Shown here: piece after piece, positions 48,713-58,279 of the stretch
Layout of the letters: the number at the start of each line of letters is the position of its first letter
Numbering within the stretch: the first letter of the stretch is position 1
Source: Palaemon carinicauda
Lineage: Eukaryota; Arthropoda; Malacostraca; Decapoda; Palaemonidae
Assembly: GCF_036898095.1 (NCBI RefSeq)
Contig: NC_090729.1
Location: forward strand, 64,574,670-64,638,669
Length of the DNA: 64,000 nt
Direction: 5' to 3'
Program-made: the position numbers and the translations under genes
The notes under the pieces: generated by a model
Databases searched by the model: none
What the model was told of the DNA's origin: nothing
The model's input: only the letters and a program-made list of their open reading frames with translations

Positions 48713-50247
48713 CTAGCTGTACGTGGTTTCCTGCGGCTTTGGTTGCATTGTCGGTGTGTCTTTTGAAGTTGTAGGAGTGGTAGTCTCCAGAGGTTCTAGG
48801 CTTTTGAGGCACTCTGGAAATATTTTATTGTAGGCGTGGTGAGGCCGGGTGCAGTTTGGGCACTTGGTCCGGGTCTCTCTCCTAGCGTTGTGCTCATCGG
48901 TGCAATTTTGGGTTAGATGCATGCCGCTGCAGACTCCACAGACCAAGTGGCTTCTGCAGTCAGACTTGTGGTGTCTGAATCGTAGTAAATTTAAGCAACT
49001 GAGATGTTCCCTGTCCAAGTCCTTTTTGGGGAAAGTTCCCCACAGTCCTAGCTTCAAGGCAGATGGGATAAGTCCTACAAAGGTAACGATGACTTCCGTA
49101 GTAGTTGCTTTGCGACCACCTAACTTCCTTTTGGCTTTGGCAATGATTTGACAAATGTGGTGAAGGAGATTGGCATCTTGACTGAGTAAATGTATACCAC
49201 CGCTTTCCTCTGTTTCTTGGTGGGATCAAGGTAGGTGAGGGTGGCTTCATTACGCAGGTGTCTTGCGCTATCTTGATCCTTAAGGGGATAATGATGTCAC
49301 TTTTTAAGCTTGTTCTAGTCTTAATCTTTAGTCTAGGATTAGCGGCAGCCATAGCGGCTACAGCCGCATATGACGGTGTCGCTCTCGTAGCTGGAAGTTT
49401 AATCTTGGGTGGTTGAGTTGCCGTTGGGTGTGATATCTGGGTACTGCTCATGGCAGTGGCTTCATCTAGAAGCTGAGTGAGGCACACAGTGCAGCTGCAG
49501 TCCTGCATATGTGCCTCTGTAGGCTGCATGGTGTGCAGGTTGTCAGGGTCTAGGTTCATGGCTGGTATGGCTGCCTCTTGTGTAGAGGTGGCTGTGGCTG
49601 TATCCCCCTCTAGGCTGCAGGCTTGCGACTTCAAGGAGGGAGGCAGGGTGTTCAGTGCAGGAGGGTGCTCTGTCTTCTTCTTGGTAGCTGGATGGATTTT
49701 AGACAGTGATGGTCGTTACTTGATTGCGGGTACTTTGGGTCAGACAGAGAGCCAGAACTCTTGCAGGCATTCTGCTAAAAAACATGTATTATAGTGTGGC
49801 TTTTCCAGAGTCGGTGTGTGGAAGGTAGCGGTCTTAGAGAGCTGGTGAGGTGTTGCGAGGATACTGATATATGGGCCTTCAGATAGTGGAGTTAAGTCGC
49901 AGAATTTGTGCCTGGTCTCATGCTCCTTGAATGGGGTGATGCAGTCAATGGTGAGGTGTTGCAAGGATACTGATATATGGGCCTTCAGATGGTGGAGTTA
50001 AGTCGCAGAATTTGTGCCTGGTCTCATGCTCCTTGAATGGGGTGATGCAGTCAATGGTGAAGGTGAAACAATCTGTGCAATCACATCTCAAGTAGTTCTG
50101 GTATATGTTGGGGAACTTGGTAGGCACAAAGCCTACATAGTTGAATAGTTCCTCACTGAAGGAAAAGTACCACTTGCAGTCTGGGATCAAGGAATCAATC
50201 ATGTTTAGCTTTCTACAGTGTCGAAGCCATTCTGTGTATAAGCTCAC
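48713..50247 (-). pseudogene. gag: Family-G non-LTR gag (ORF1), most complete minus copy
   Basis: From the right: MSLYTEWLRHCRKLNMIDSL, FNYVGFVPTKFPN, CDCTDCFTFTIDC. Then (49,634-48,960) come MQDCSCTVCLTQLLDE and PSYAAVAAMAAANPRLKIKT. After a frameshift (49,057-48,713) the knuckle region reads C-L-N-L-L-R-F-R-H-H-K-S-D-C (second Cys is Leu), VCGVCSGMHLTQNC and KCPNCTRPHHAYNKIFPECL. One short tandem duplication and one frameshift disrupt it. ORF2 is not found to the left, where AT-rich sequence begins. Confidence 0.85.
49844..50055. repeat. Tandem duplication, 2 x 106 bp
   Basis: GGTGAGGTGTTGC starts at 49,844 and 49,950. The two 106-bp copies differ at about two positions (GCGAGG/GCAAGG, ATAGTGG/ATGGTGG). 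As 106 is not a multiple of three, it shifts the gag frame. Confidence 0.95.
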
Positions 50248-50255
50248 ACAAAGTC

Positions 50256-51150
50256 ATTGAGCCTTTTATAACCCATGGACATAATTCCTGGGAAATCCTG
50301 GCCGTATCAGAGAATCTGATGTAACAGCCGAAAATTACAGCCAGTTACTGTTCGGTGTCACAGCCGAAAAAAATTGGCTTGCAAACTGGCAAGGAACCTA
50401 GGTGCCCCCAGTGGCAAGTATGATTATAAAACCATATAATGAATATTATTTCATAAACATTTGCATTGAAAATTACATGAATTCAATAATCTACTAAGAT
50501 GTCCGAACCGGTCGTCAAAAAAACTTTAGAGAATTGCTAAACATTTTGGCAGCCAACTAACTGTATTGACACGAGAATAGTTACAGATGGTTTCAAGCCA
50601 CTAGAACTTACATATATGTCTACTTTGGGAACCTATATTGGAACAGCCTTATAAACTTTTTTTTAAGGGAAACAAACTAGAACGTCACCTAAAATAAGGG
50701 TCCCCACCTAACCTAGACTAAGAGCACTATCCTTACTTATACAAGGATCTAGGCCAGAAGGAGACTCCCTCTTAAAATGCTCTACTCTTAGCTTACCAAA
50801 CAAACTGTTTTCATCCCAGCTTTGCTTTTTATCTCAAACCTGACTCAATCTCTGAATCCATAGCTTTCAATAGATTTTCGGCATATCATAGCATTATTAT
50901 ATGTTTGAAGTACATACCTCATATGATATCAATAATCATTAGTTATATTTGCATGATGTGACAAACATTCTACTTAATCATTAGGATAATTAGGCCTACT
51001 AAGTTCTCTACTTTGGGTATCTTAGTTCATTTACTTTTTCCTATTGTTCAGGAACATTTGATTCAATAGCATCAAGTTTGACATTATCTATTCCGACCTA
51101 ATAATCATCATAAACATTTTATTTGCGAAAATAATACCCTAAGAAATCAT
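50256..51150. other. No gene recognised
   Basis: AT-rich. Two ACAGCCGAAAA(A)ATT motifs occur at about 50,325-50,372. It may contain decayed copia sequence from the neighbouring remnant, but no motif is readable. Confidence 0.4.
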
Positions 51151-51789
51151 ACAGATCAGGATCATTTAATCTTGCTTTGAGAAGGAAAATACACAAGAGG
51201 AAGAGGACTTTCTTTATCATATCCAACAAAAACTCCTTCCTCAGTTTCAACATTTAATTCCTTACTATCATTCACAGGAGCAAAAGATTGAGAACCAAAC
51301 AGTTACATACTGCTTAATTACGCTGAAGACATAACAGCATTGGTCCACAAATATTCTGGTAAATTTGAATCTAAACATAAACACCTGGACATTTAAAATA
51401 ATGTTCTAAACTGCCTTTCTGCTGATCCGTTCTGATGAGGAGACATGGGTGGAAAAGTCTCATGGTTTGTTTTGTTTTCTACCTTAAACTCTTTGAACTC
51501 TCTATTCTTGAACTCGACACCATTATTACTTTTCAACATTTTACCGCAATCATAGGGCCCTACGTCTGCTAAAAAGTTTCCTTGTGTCCTTAATAGAATC
51601 GTTTTTATTTAAAAAAAAAAAAATACACAATAACTAATCCTAAATATTTGTCATTGAAATTCAAAGCATAACAAAAACCTTCGCAAGCTTTAGGATCTAT
51701 TGGACCTGCTAAGTCATAATTTACTTGTTCAAAAGGAGGCTTTGTCCTAGTATCAAGTATTCTTGACTTTTTATTTACCATTTTGAAGG
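51150..51789 (-). pseudogene. pol: Ty1/copia integrase remnant
   Basis: On the minus strand: MVNKKSRILDTRTKPPFEQV, NYDLAGPIDP (first catalytic Asp), ALNFNDKYLGLVIVYF, then after a shift MLKSNNGVEFKNREFKEF (second Asp replaced by Asn) and SPHQNGSAERQFRTLF (third position Glu kept). EEGVFVGYDKESPLPLVYFP (about 51,240) matches the copia FVGY...LVYxP segment between integrase and RT. No RT is readable to the left. A frameshift and a stop after RTLF show decay. Confidence 0.8.
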
Positions 51790-52648
51790 GTAGGGTCCAC
51801 TTTGGAGAGCTGATTTTTGCCAAATTTTTTTTTTCTCTGATAAAAGTCTTCCTTTAGCCTAGAAGAAGGCTGTGATACGTGTAGAATTCATCTCCAGCCT
51901 CTATAATGCCCCCCATGGTTGTCAACGCCCCCTTATGTTCATAGTAAAAATAAGAAATAACATTATTAATTGTGTAATTTTTATAGAATACCTCTCAAAA
52001 ATTGGTCAAAGTCGTTTTCTAATATCAGTCTCATCAAAGAAATTCAGTTCAGGGGTTACTATGAGATTATCTCCCATTTCCCTGTCATCAGAAAAAAATT
52101 GCTTTTCTCGGTTTTTTTTTCGGGAGAGGGGTGTATTTCTTTGCTTGTCCTGCTCTTATGCCTTAAATAATATAATTTTTAGATGTTTTAGGCTATCAAG
52201 TGACATAATACCTACAAATACACTGAAGGTTTTGTCCCTAAATCGAGATTTTAATTTTTGGTGAATATTTATTTCTAGGTATCGCTCCATCATCGGCGGG
52301 GCTTTCAATAAAGTTATTGCTCGTTTTTTTCTTGCTGTGTGCTTATTTACTGTTTGATTTTGATAAGCTTTGTGTGCATGTTCCAGGTGGATATAAAAAC
52401 ATGCCTACAGACCGAATTTCAATTCAAGACAGTAGTTTCACACCGATCACCAAAAAACATTTATTACAATGGCACCAATTTTCACATTTTTATTCATAAA
52501 ATCCTTTATTTTCCCTGTAGGATGATAAAACTCACAGAGGTTATGCCTTATTATAGTGCTAATAATGCCTGAAAAATTCATTAGCGTGTCTTGATTAGTG
52601 TATTTTTGGAAAATATTTTTACGATTGGCACCCCTTCAAAGTGGAGCC
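51790..52648. mobile_element. TIR element (MITE candidate) inside the copia remnant
   Basis: The left end AGGGTCCACTTTGGAG and the reverse complement of the right end AGGCTCCACTTTGAAG match at 13-14 of 16 positions. The interior is AT-rich and non-coding. Copia integrase lies on its left and copia gag on its right. No clear target duplication was found. Confidence 0.5.
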
Positions 52649-52649
52649 T

Positions 52650-52990
52650 TTAACTTCAAAACAAACTGCAATCTTAGATTTTTGTATCAATGATTTCCAT
52701 AGCTTCGCCGTCCTTTAATCACCATCACAACCAGTAAACTATCAATGATCACTCAACTATCAGTTTTCAGAGTAGCAGCTACGTTGTTGGGTTGAATCGA
52801 ATAATCAGACACAATTTCTGTTGATGATTCCTTTAAAGACGTAAGTTTCATGCATAAACTTATCGTCCTTAGGACTTCAGATAATTAGCGGTCGTTCAAA
52901 TACTGAATGATCTAGGCAAAGGTTTCAGCAATAGGTTCTTCTTCCAGGTCAGCGTCTGCTACTCCACCTCTGTTGGAATAGTGTCATGAA
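52650..52990 (-). pseudogene. gag: Ty1/copia gag remnant
   Basis: Minus-strand translation gives EEEPIAETFA, QYLNDR, LSEVLRTISLCMKLTSLKES, EIVSDYSIQ and IIDSLLVVMVIKG. This fits the copia gag (UBN2-type) pattern DYxxRxxxxxxxL...xISDxxLVxMVLKGLP. Protease and the zinc knuckle are missing between this and the integrase part. Confidence 0.6.
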
Positions 52991-53111
52991 ACTTCTGCTG
53001 CCATTAATTAACAAGGAATCTGATATCTTACAATTCATATTTGCGTTCATCATCTTCGAACATCAGTCTGCTCCCGGGCCCAAAACCTATCGAGTATCTA
53101 TCCATGACTGT

Positions 53112-53217
<106 letters not shown>

Positions 53218-53226
53218 ATGACAAAC

Positions 53227-53385
53227 TATTGGATGTCAAGGCAGGACAAGAGACACACGATGGTTGGGACATGTGGTTTAATGAGCCCTCAGATACAGAC
53301 TGACTCGGTTGCTCTCTGCAACCGGCACACTCACTTGGCGCCTGCCTGCCATGGGAAAACATATCTTACTTGCAGGTACTCCATC
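53227..53385 (-). mobile_element. 3' LTR of the Ty3 element (159 bp)
   Basis: Same as the other LTR apart from G/A at about 53,283, C/T at about 53,307 and 53,325, and the last base. On the element's strand it has ATTAAA (53,277-53,282), a likely polyadenylation signal, and ends ...CATCCAATA. Confidence 0.9.
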
Positions 53386-53400
53386 ACCCCCCCCCCCCGA
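53386..53400 (-). promoter_or_regulatory. Poly-G polypurine tract candidate
   Basis: On the element strand, TCGGGGGGGGGGGGT lies immediately upstream of the 3' LTR, where plus-strand DNA priming is expected. The twelve-G run is unusual for a PPT and may have expanded. Confidence 0.55.
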
Positions 53401-53711
53401 GATTAATACATGGGTATACATGGAGAGGCAATGATAAAAAATAATGCATGGATAAACATGGATTTAATTGGGTGCATGTGCGAGAATAGAAAGACAGGTA
53501 CATAGCTGTCAGTAATGCAAACACAATGTGCAGGTAATACATGTTCATAGGATAATATGAAAAGCAAAGGCATTAAAAAAAAATATGCAGGTGCGAGAAT
53601 AGAAAGACAGGTACATAGCTGTCAGTAATGCAACCATAATGTGCAGGTAATACATGTTCATAGAATAATATGAAAAGCAAAGGCAATAACAAAAAAAAGA
53701 AGAATATGCAG
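53401..53711. repeat. 113-bp tandem duplication at the 3' end of pol
   Basis: GTGCGAGAATAGAAAGACAG starts at 53,478 and 53,591. Each unit runs to an ATATGCAG. The polyprotein stop at 53,658 lies in the second unit, so the hydrophobic tail LLFFVIAFAFHIIL comes from this duplicated sequence. Confidence 0.9.
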
Positions 53712-56700
53712 GTGCCGCAGTAATGTACGATGATCACATGTAGTCATCCATCCATGCAGGCCTTCTAGTGCGCCGTGATGGGCGTGGCTCCTGTACTGCA
53801 TGTGGGCTGGGCGTAGGGTGACTGCCTGGTAGCTGCTCGGCGTGGGCGTGGCTGGATGCGTAGCAGGTGTGGCCCGTCCAGGCTGGGGCCCCGATGATGT
53901 GAGACGCAGGTGCTTCCTGTTACGAAGGGAGAGGCGCCCGCTCCCATCTAGTTTGACTAGGTATTGTCGGTATGGGAGCGTTTCCGTCACGGTACCGGTG
54001 CGGTCCCACAGCTTGGTGGCCTGATTTTGCACTCGCACTTGGGATCCCGGGTTGATGGCTGGGAGCTTTCTGGATGGTCCGGTCCCGGTGAGGGCGGCAC
54101 CACTGTCAGCCATCTGACGTTCTCTTTGCCGTAAGGTTGGCCCCCAGTGTTTGTCTACCGTGAGGTGCCAGCGGGCCATAGGTACGCCATCTCGGAGCTG
54201 CCTGCCCGCTGCCATCTGGGCGGGTGACTTGTTTATTCCGCGGAGGGGTGTGTTGAGGTACTGCAGGATAGCCATAGAGGACTTGTCCGTGTCGAGGGTG
54301 CCGCTGCTGCCCGTGTTCGCCATTATTATCCGCTTCCCGATCTTGACTGCGGCCTTTGCCCTGCCATTGGACTGCGGGTACTGGGCGGATGATAGACGCA
54401 CAGACACGCCCCATAACCTGAAAAATTCCCCCATTTCCTCGCTTGCCAGATTGGTGCCACCGTCCGTGGAGATTTGCTCCGGGGCCCCCCATCTGGCGAA
54501 GTAGCGACGTAGCTGAGTCTTGATGTGGGAGGATGAGGTTCCGTGGGGGAAGTGGGCCAGCTCCAGCCACCCTGTGAGCCTGTCTGCGTAGGCCATATAC
54601 GAGTGTCCGTCGTGCTGGAACATATCTGCTACCGTCATCTGGAAGGGGTACTCTGGGGGCGGCGTGATGATGAGTTCCTCCGCGGCCTGGGATGGTGCGT
54701 GTACGTCGCATTCTTCACACGAGGATCGGTGATACTGCAGGTCCCCCTCGAGTCCAGGCCAGTACACTGTCTGGCGCGCTCGTCGTTGCATCGAATCCAG
54801 GCCTTGGTGCCCCGCGTGTAGGTTGGCAGCCACCTGCTGACGGAGAGGCTCTGGGATAACTAGGCGAACGTTGCCCTGTTCGAACGTGTATGTCACCAAG
54901 TCTTGGATAACGGCTAGCCTCTCCCTGACACTGTAGAAGGGCCGAAGGCACGCAACTTCCTGGGACTTCCTATCGGCCCAGTCCCCGGCCAGGACCCTGG
55001 CCATGAGCAGCTGGTACACGGGGTCGCTGACAGCGGCGTGCCTGACTCTCGCCTCGTCCACGACACAGCTGTCGTGCTCTACTGCTGCCAAGACGGCGGC
55101 CGCCATGGTGTCGGTGAGGTCTTCGTCGAGGTCCATGTCGTAGGCGCTGGGATTGGCTTTCAGAGCGGGGTATCGGGACAAGAAGTCCGCCGCGCTGTTA
55201 CGCTTCCCCGGCAGGTAATTGACCCTGAATCGGTACTGCAGAGTTCTCTCCTTCAGCCTGAAGAGGCGGGGGTTTGAGATTTCCGTGAGGGCCCGATCCC
55301 CCAGTAACTTGGTTAAAGGGCGGTGGTCCGTAACAACGGTGAGATTGGGGCACCCCAGCAAGAACAGCCTCGCCTTCTGGAGACACCAGGCTACCGCGAG
55401 GGCCTCCCCCTCCACGGCAGCGTAGCCAGCTTCGGCGACAGTGAGATGGCGGCTGCCGCATAGTGCCAGGCGCCACCCACCCGTGCAGCAAAAGGGCGTA
55501 TTGGCGGAGCTGCATGAGCAATACTGTTGAAGGATTACAAACCCTATGCCTTCTTTGCTCCAGTCGGTGATCGCTGCTGTGGGGCGGCTCCTGTCGTAGT
55601 AGGCCAGTCCGTCCTTTGCTAATTGGCAGATTGTGTCTTGGGCGTGATGAAATTTGGTGTGGAGTGCCTCGTCCCAGTACACTGCCTTCCCAGCTGGTTT
55701 TTTGAGGAGCTCCCTGAATGGATTCATGATGGGGGCTGTTGCAAGGAATGGCGCCAGCTGGTTGACAAATCCGTACCAAGCCCTTATGTCGGTGATAGAC
55801 GGCTGACGTGGCATCGGGAAGTTCTTGATGGCCGCCAAACATTCCTCTGTTGGCTTGTAGGCCTCCCAGCCCAGGTTGAAGCCCATGAAGTCTACTTCCC
55901 TTCTTGCGAATTGGAATTTCTCCGGCTTGAGCGTGATACCCTTGGCTGCGCACGTTTTGAGGAAGTCGTAGGCATGCCAGAAGGCCCCTTCAATGCTGTC
56001 GTCGTAGAGTAAGGTGTCGTCTACGCACTTATATTTCCTCTGGATGTCCTGGATGGCGTCGTCAAATCGTCGAGTATACGCATCGCCGGCAGAGCAGTGC
56101 CCCATGGGTGTACGACGGTAACGAAATCTCCCCCAGGGGATGATGAATGTGGTTAGATCGCATCTTTCTTCGTCTAACTCCACCTGGTGGTATCCCCAGT
56201 ATGCGTCCGCCACGGTCTTGAACGTGTGCTTAGGTACCCCGGACACCATATCAAATGGGGCGGGGGTGTGGTGTGTCTCCCGTAGGCAAGATGCGTTGAG
56301 GCGCTGATAGTCGACTGTACGGCGAGGCTGTCCTGACTTCTTGGCGACGACCACCATCCGGGCGCACCATTCGGTTGGCTGCCCGGCGGGTACCGGTTCT
56401 ATGACGCCACGGGCGACATCTTCTTCGAGCTGGGCCTTCACTTCCTCTTCCCAGTGTTTTGGCACTGATGCTGGGGTATGGCATGCGTACGGCGTGGTTC
56501 CTGGGAGCAGGTGGATACGGTGCAGTTTCCCCTGCATCACTGGCAGTGGCTTCCTGGCTGTGTTGAATGTCGCCGTAGCGAAATGTTGCAGGAGCCAGGC
56601 TTCCAACCTGGCCGCATGTTCCTCCTGGGGCGGCATGGGCACCTCGGCGGGTAGGGGTGGTACCTGGGTGCTCTGTCTGGCTGTGCCATCGAACAGGCTC

Positions 56701-57686
56701 ACGTGTGCCACCGCGTGGGAGGGATGGGGGAACTCCTTGGGTACCAGCGTGAAATCCCTGCAAGCATCCAATGACAGAAAGAGGTGCTTTGCCGACTGCA
56801 CGAAGTACACGTCCTGCTCCGTGGTGCGACCTTGCAGGGTGACGTGGCACACGGCAGATCCAAGGCACTTCAGGGGAAGGTTTGCCACATCCCGCAAGCC
56901 AGCCCGGGGTGTAAGAGAAGCTGGGCGGACTTGGAGGTGCGATAGCAAGGAGGGCCCAGCCACACATACCTGTGCCCCAGTGTCCGCCACGGCAGTGACT
57001 GGCACTCGTACTCCTGTGTCGTTGTGGACGACTGTCACCTCCACTACTGGGTGGCGGGCGAGGTTGGCGCCCGCAACAAGCACAGCGCTAGACGTAGCAC
57101 TAGACACATCTGTCGGGGATCCTGCCAATTTTGCCTGTGACTTTCTGCAGCATCTGTGGTAGTGGCCTTGCTTGTGGCACCCGTTGCATACGACGGATTT
57201 AGCGGGGCATGAAGCTCTACCAGAGGCATGGCACCCACCGCAGTTCCCGCAGGGAGGGGGTGGGGGACCCCTACCTGTGCCAGCGACGGTTGCACTCAGA
57301 TGATCTGCCTCGGGTGTCTCGCTGCCAGCTGCACAAGCAGATTCCCTCCAGTTGCATTGGCGCGCAGCGGCGTCGACGCGGGCCGCCTCGTAGGCACAGC
57401 ACCTGGCCCTAAGGGCACTAACACTATTGATGTCATTGCTACACTGGTATACATGGCGACGCATAGCCTCGTCGCTTAGGCCCACCATTAACTTAGGTAA
57501 TAACAAGTATTCAGCCAGATTACACTGACACTGAGGGCACTGGAAATTACAATCGGTGGCCTTTTGAGAACACTTTAAAAAGTAATCACTGACACTTTCT
57601 CCTGGGCCTTGTACCGCATTAAAAAACTCCGACCATAACACAGCACGGTTTGTAGAACGCAACACAATATCGCGAATAAAATCCAT
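53658..57686 (-). CDS. gag-pol: Ty3/gypsy Gag-Pol polyprotein, open for 1342 residues
   Basis: Makes RNA-packaging, protease, RT, RNase H and integrase activities of an LTR retrotransposon. Numbering is from the Met at 57,686. The gag part is 1-160; the knuckle C-N-G-C-H-K-Q-G-H-Y-H-R-C-C is at 167-180 (CX2CX4HX4C). The protease active site DTGA is at 235. RT spans about 400-600, with CVDD at 554-557 where YVDD is usual. RNase H has D708 (TDWSKEGIG), EGEALAVAW and D787 (TDHRPL). Integrase has HAGHQG with CEEC, D1021, D1075 (STDGG) and position 1111 (AKAAV), spaced D-X35, where the catalytic Glu is expected but Lys is found. A C-terminal YLVKLDGSGRLSLRNR module follows. The frame continues upstream but is broken by one TGA, so this Met may not be the natural start. 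Confidence 0.93.
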   Translation of the reverse strand: MDFIRDIVLRSTNRAVLWSEFFNAVQGPGESVSDYFLKCSQKATDCNFQCPQCQCNLAEYLLLPKLMVGLSDEAMRRHVYQCSNDINSVSALRARCCAYEAARVDAAARQCNWRESACAAGSETPEADHLSATVAGTGRGPPPPPCGNCGGCHASGRASCPAKSVVCNGCHKQGHYHRCCRKSQAKLAGSPTDVSSATSSAVLVAGANLARHPVVEVTVVHNDTGVRVPVTAVADTGAQVCVAGPSLLSHLQVRPASLTPRAGLRDVANLPLKCLGSAVCHVTLQGRTTEQDVYFVQSAKHLFLSLDACRDFTLVPKEFPHPSHAVAHVSLFDGTARQSTQVPPLPAEVPMPPQEEHAARLEAWLLQHFATATFNTARKPLPVMQGKLHRIHLLPGTTPYACHTPASVPKHWEEEVKAQLEEDVARGVIEPVPAGQPTEWCARMVVVAKKSGQPRRTVDYQRLNASCLRETHHTPAPFDMVSGVPKHTFKTVADAYWGYHQVELDEERCDLTTFIIPWGRFRYRRTPMGHCSAGDAYTRRFDDAIQDIQRKYKCVDDTLLYDDSIEGAFWHAYDFLKTCAAKGITLKPEKFQFARREVDFMGFNLGWEAYKPTEECLAAIKNFPMPRQPSITDIRAWYGFVNQLAPFLATAPIMNPFRELLKKPAGKAVYWDEALHTKFHHAQDTICQLAKDGLAYYDRSRPTAAITDWSKEGIGFVILQQYCSCSSANTPFCCTGGWRLALCGSRHLTVAEAGYAAVEGEALAVAWCLQKARLFLLGCPNLTVVTDHRPLTKLLGDRALTEISNPRLFRLKERTLQYRFRVNYLPGKRNSAADFLSRYPALKANPSAYDMDLDEDLTDTMAAAVLAAVEHDSCVVDEARVRHAAVSDPVYQLLMARVLAGDWADRKSQEVACLRPFYSVRERLAVIQDLVTYTFEQGNVRLVIPEPLRQQVAANLHAGHQGLDSMQRRARQTVYWPGLEGDLQYHRSSCEECDVHAPSQAAEELIITPPPEYPFQMTVADMFQHDGHSYMAYADRLTGWLELAHFPHGTSSSHIKTQLRRYFARWGAPEQISTDGGTNLASEEMGEFFRLWGVSVRLSSAQYPQSNGRAKAAVKIGKRIIMANTGSSGTLDTDKSSMAILQYLNTPLRGINKSPAQMAAGRQLRDGVPMARWHLTVDKHWGPTLRQRERQMADSGAALTGTGPSRKLPAINPGSQVRVQNQATKLWDRTGTVTETLPYRQYLVKLDGSGRLSLRNRKHLRLTSSGPQPGRATPATHPATPTPSSYQAVTLRPAHMQYRSHAHHGALEGLHGWMTTCDHRTLLRHLHILLFFVIAFAFHIIL

Positions 57687-57977
57687 GGCTTCCGTGGCGG
57701 TAAGGTTGCTCCATTCCTGTGAGGTGAATCTGGCATCCAGGGCCCGTTGTAGAGGGGGTGTGCAGTATAGCCTGATGTGGTGGACGACCTCGTGGGGCGG
57801 TAGTCTTCACAGTTCGATCCAGCATTCCATCGACCTCCTCCAGGACCTGAATGCGGCGGGCTTCAGCTCAATTTCGCACTTCTCCGGGGCTGCAGATGCG
57901 GGGACACGAGGTGCAGGGGTAGCATGTGGCGAAAGCCGGTCACGGAGAACGTTGATCATTTGCTGCTGTGCCGCCAT
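57687..57977 (-). pseudogene. gag: N-terminal gag of the Ty3 element, cut by an in-frame TGA
   Basis: An ATG at 57,977-57,975 opens the same frame as the long ORF 97 codons upstream. An in-frame TAG lies two codons before it, so it is the first possible start. The first 56 codons begin MAAQQQMINVLRDRL; codon 57 is TGA (57,809-57,807). Reading continues open after it through RRALDARF-like gag sequence (ALDARFTSQEWSNLTATEA) into the long ORF. A CGA-to-TGA change (CpG decay) is the simplest explanation. Confidence 0.8.
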
Positions 57978-58098
57978 GGCCTACCTGGCTTCTTGCAGGG
58001 CAGGGACGAGTCCACGGGGGACGACGGGGCGTGCGGCCCTTGGGTTGGACTGCACTGAGCGGCGCTGGAAGGGCATGGTGAGGGTCACGTTGGTCCTT

Positions 58099-58114
58099 GA
58101 GAATCACTGCGCCA
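58099..58114 (-). promoter_or_regulatory. Primer-binding site
   Basis: On the element strand TGGCGCAGTGATTCTC directly follows the 5' LTR with no gap. TGG plus CGCAGT is complementary to a tRNA 3' end ACTGCGCCA, as in tRNA-Ser-type acceptor stems. This also supports the LTR boundary. Confidence 0.7.
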
Positions 58115-58273
58115 TATTGGATGTCAAGGCAGGACAAGAGACACACGATGGTTGGGACATGTGGTTTAATAAGCCCTCAGATACAGACTGACTTGGTTGC
58201 TCTCTGCAACTGGCACACTCACTTGGCGCCTGCCTGCCATGGGAAAACATATCTTACTTGCAGGTACTCCATA
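58115..58273 (-). mobile_element. 5' LTR of the Ty3 element (159 bp)
   Basis: Starts TATGGAGTACC and ends ATCCAATA on the element strand. ATTAAA lies at 58,165-58,170. A TCAGT initiator-like motif lies in AAGTCAGTCTG. No TATA box is obvious. Confidence 0.9.
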
Positions 58274-58279
58274 ACAAAC

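Larger units (their letters stand above)
53221..58279 (-). mobile_element. Nearly complete Ty3/gypsy LTR retrotransposon
   Basis: Two direct repeats (53,227-53,385; 58,115-58,273) bracket one long gag-pol frame. The hexamer ACAAAC flanks both sides (53,221-53,226; 58,274-58,279) as a target duplication. The LTRs differ at three internal positions plus the last base, indicating a fairly young insertion. Domain order gag, protease, RT, RNase H, integrase is that of Ty3/gypsy elements. There is no env-like frame after integrase. GC content is clearly higher than in the surroundings. Confidence 0.92.

Noticed and set aside
53401..53657. Possible env gene downstream of Ty3 pol
   Set aside because: Only about 270 bp separate the pol stop from the 3' LTR; there is no frame with signal peptide or membrane anchor.
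56341..57162. 273-aa plus-strand frame, and other frames of 60-250 aa over 53.8-57.9 kb
   Set aside because: They are antisense or shifted shadows of the Ty3 polyprotein, which has the domain motifs.
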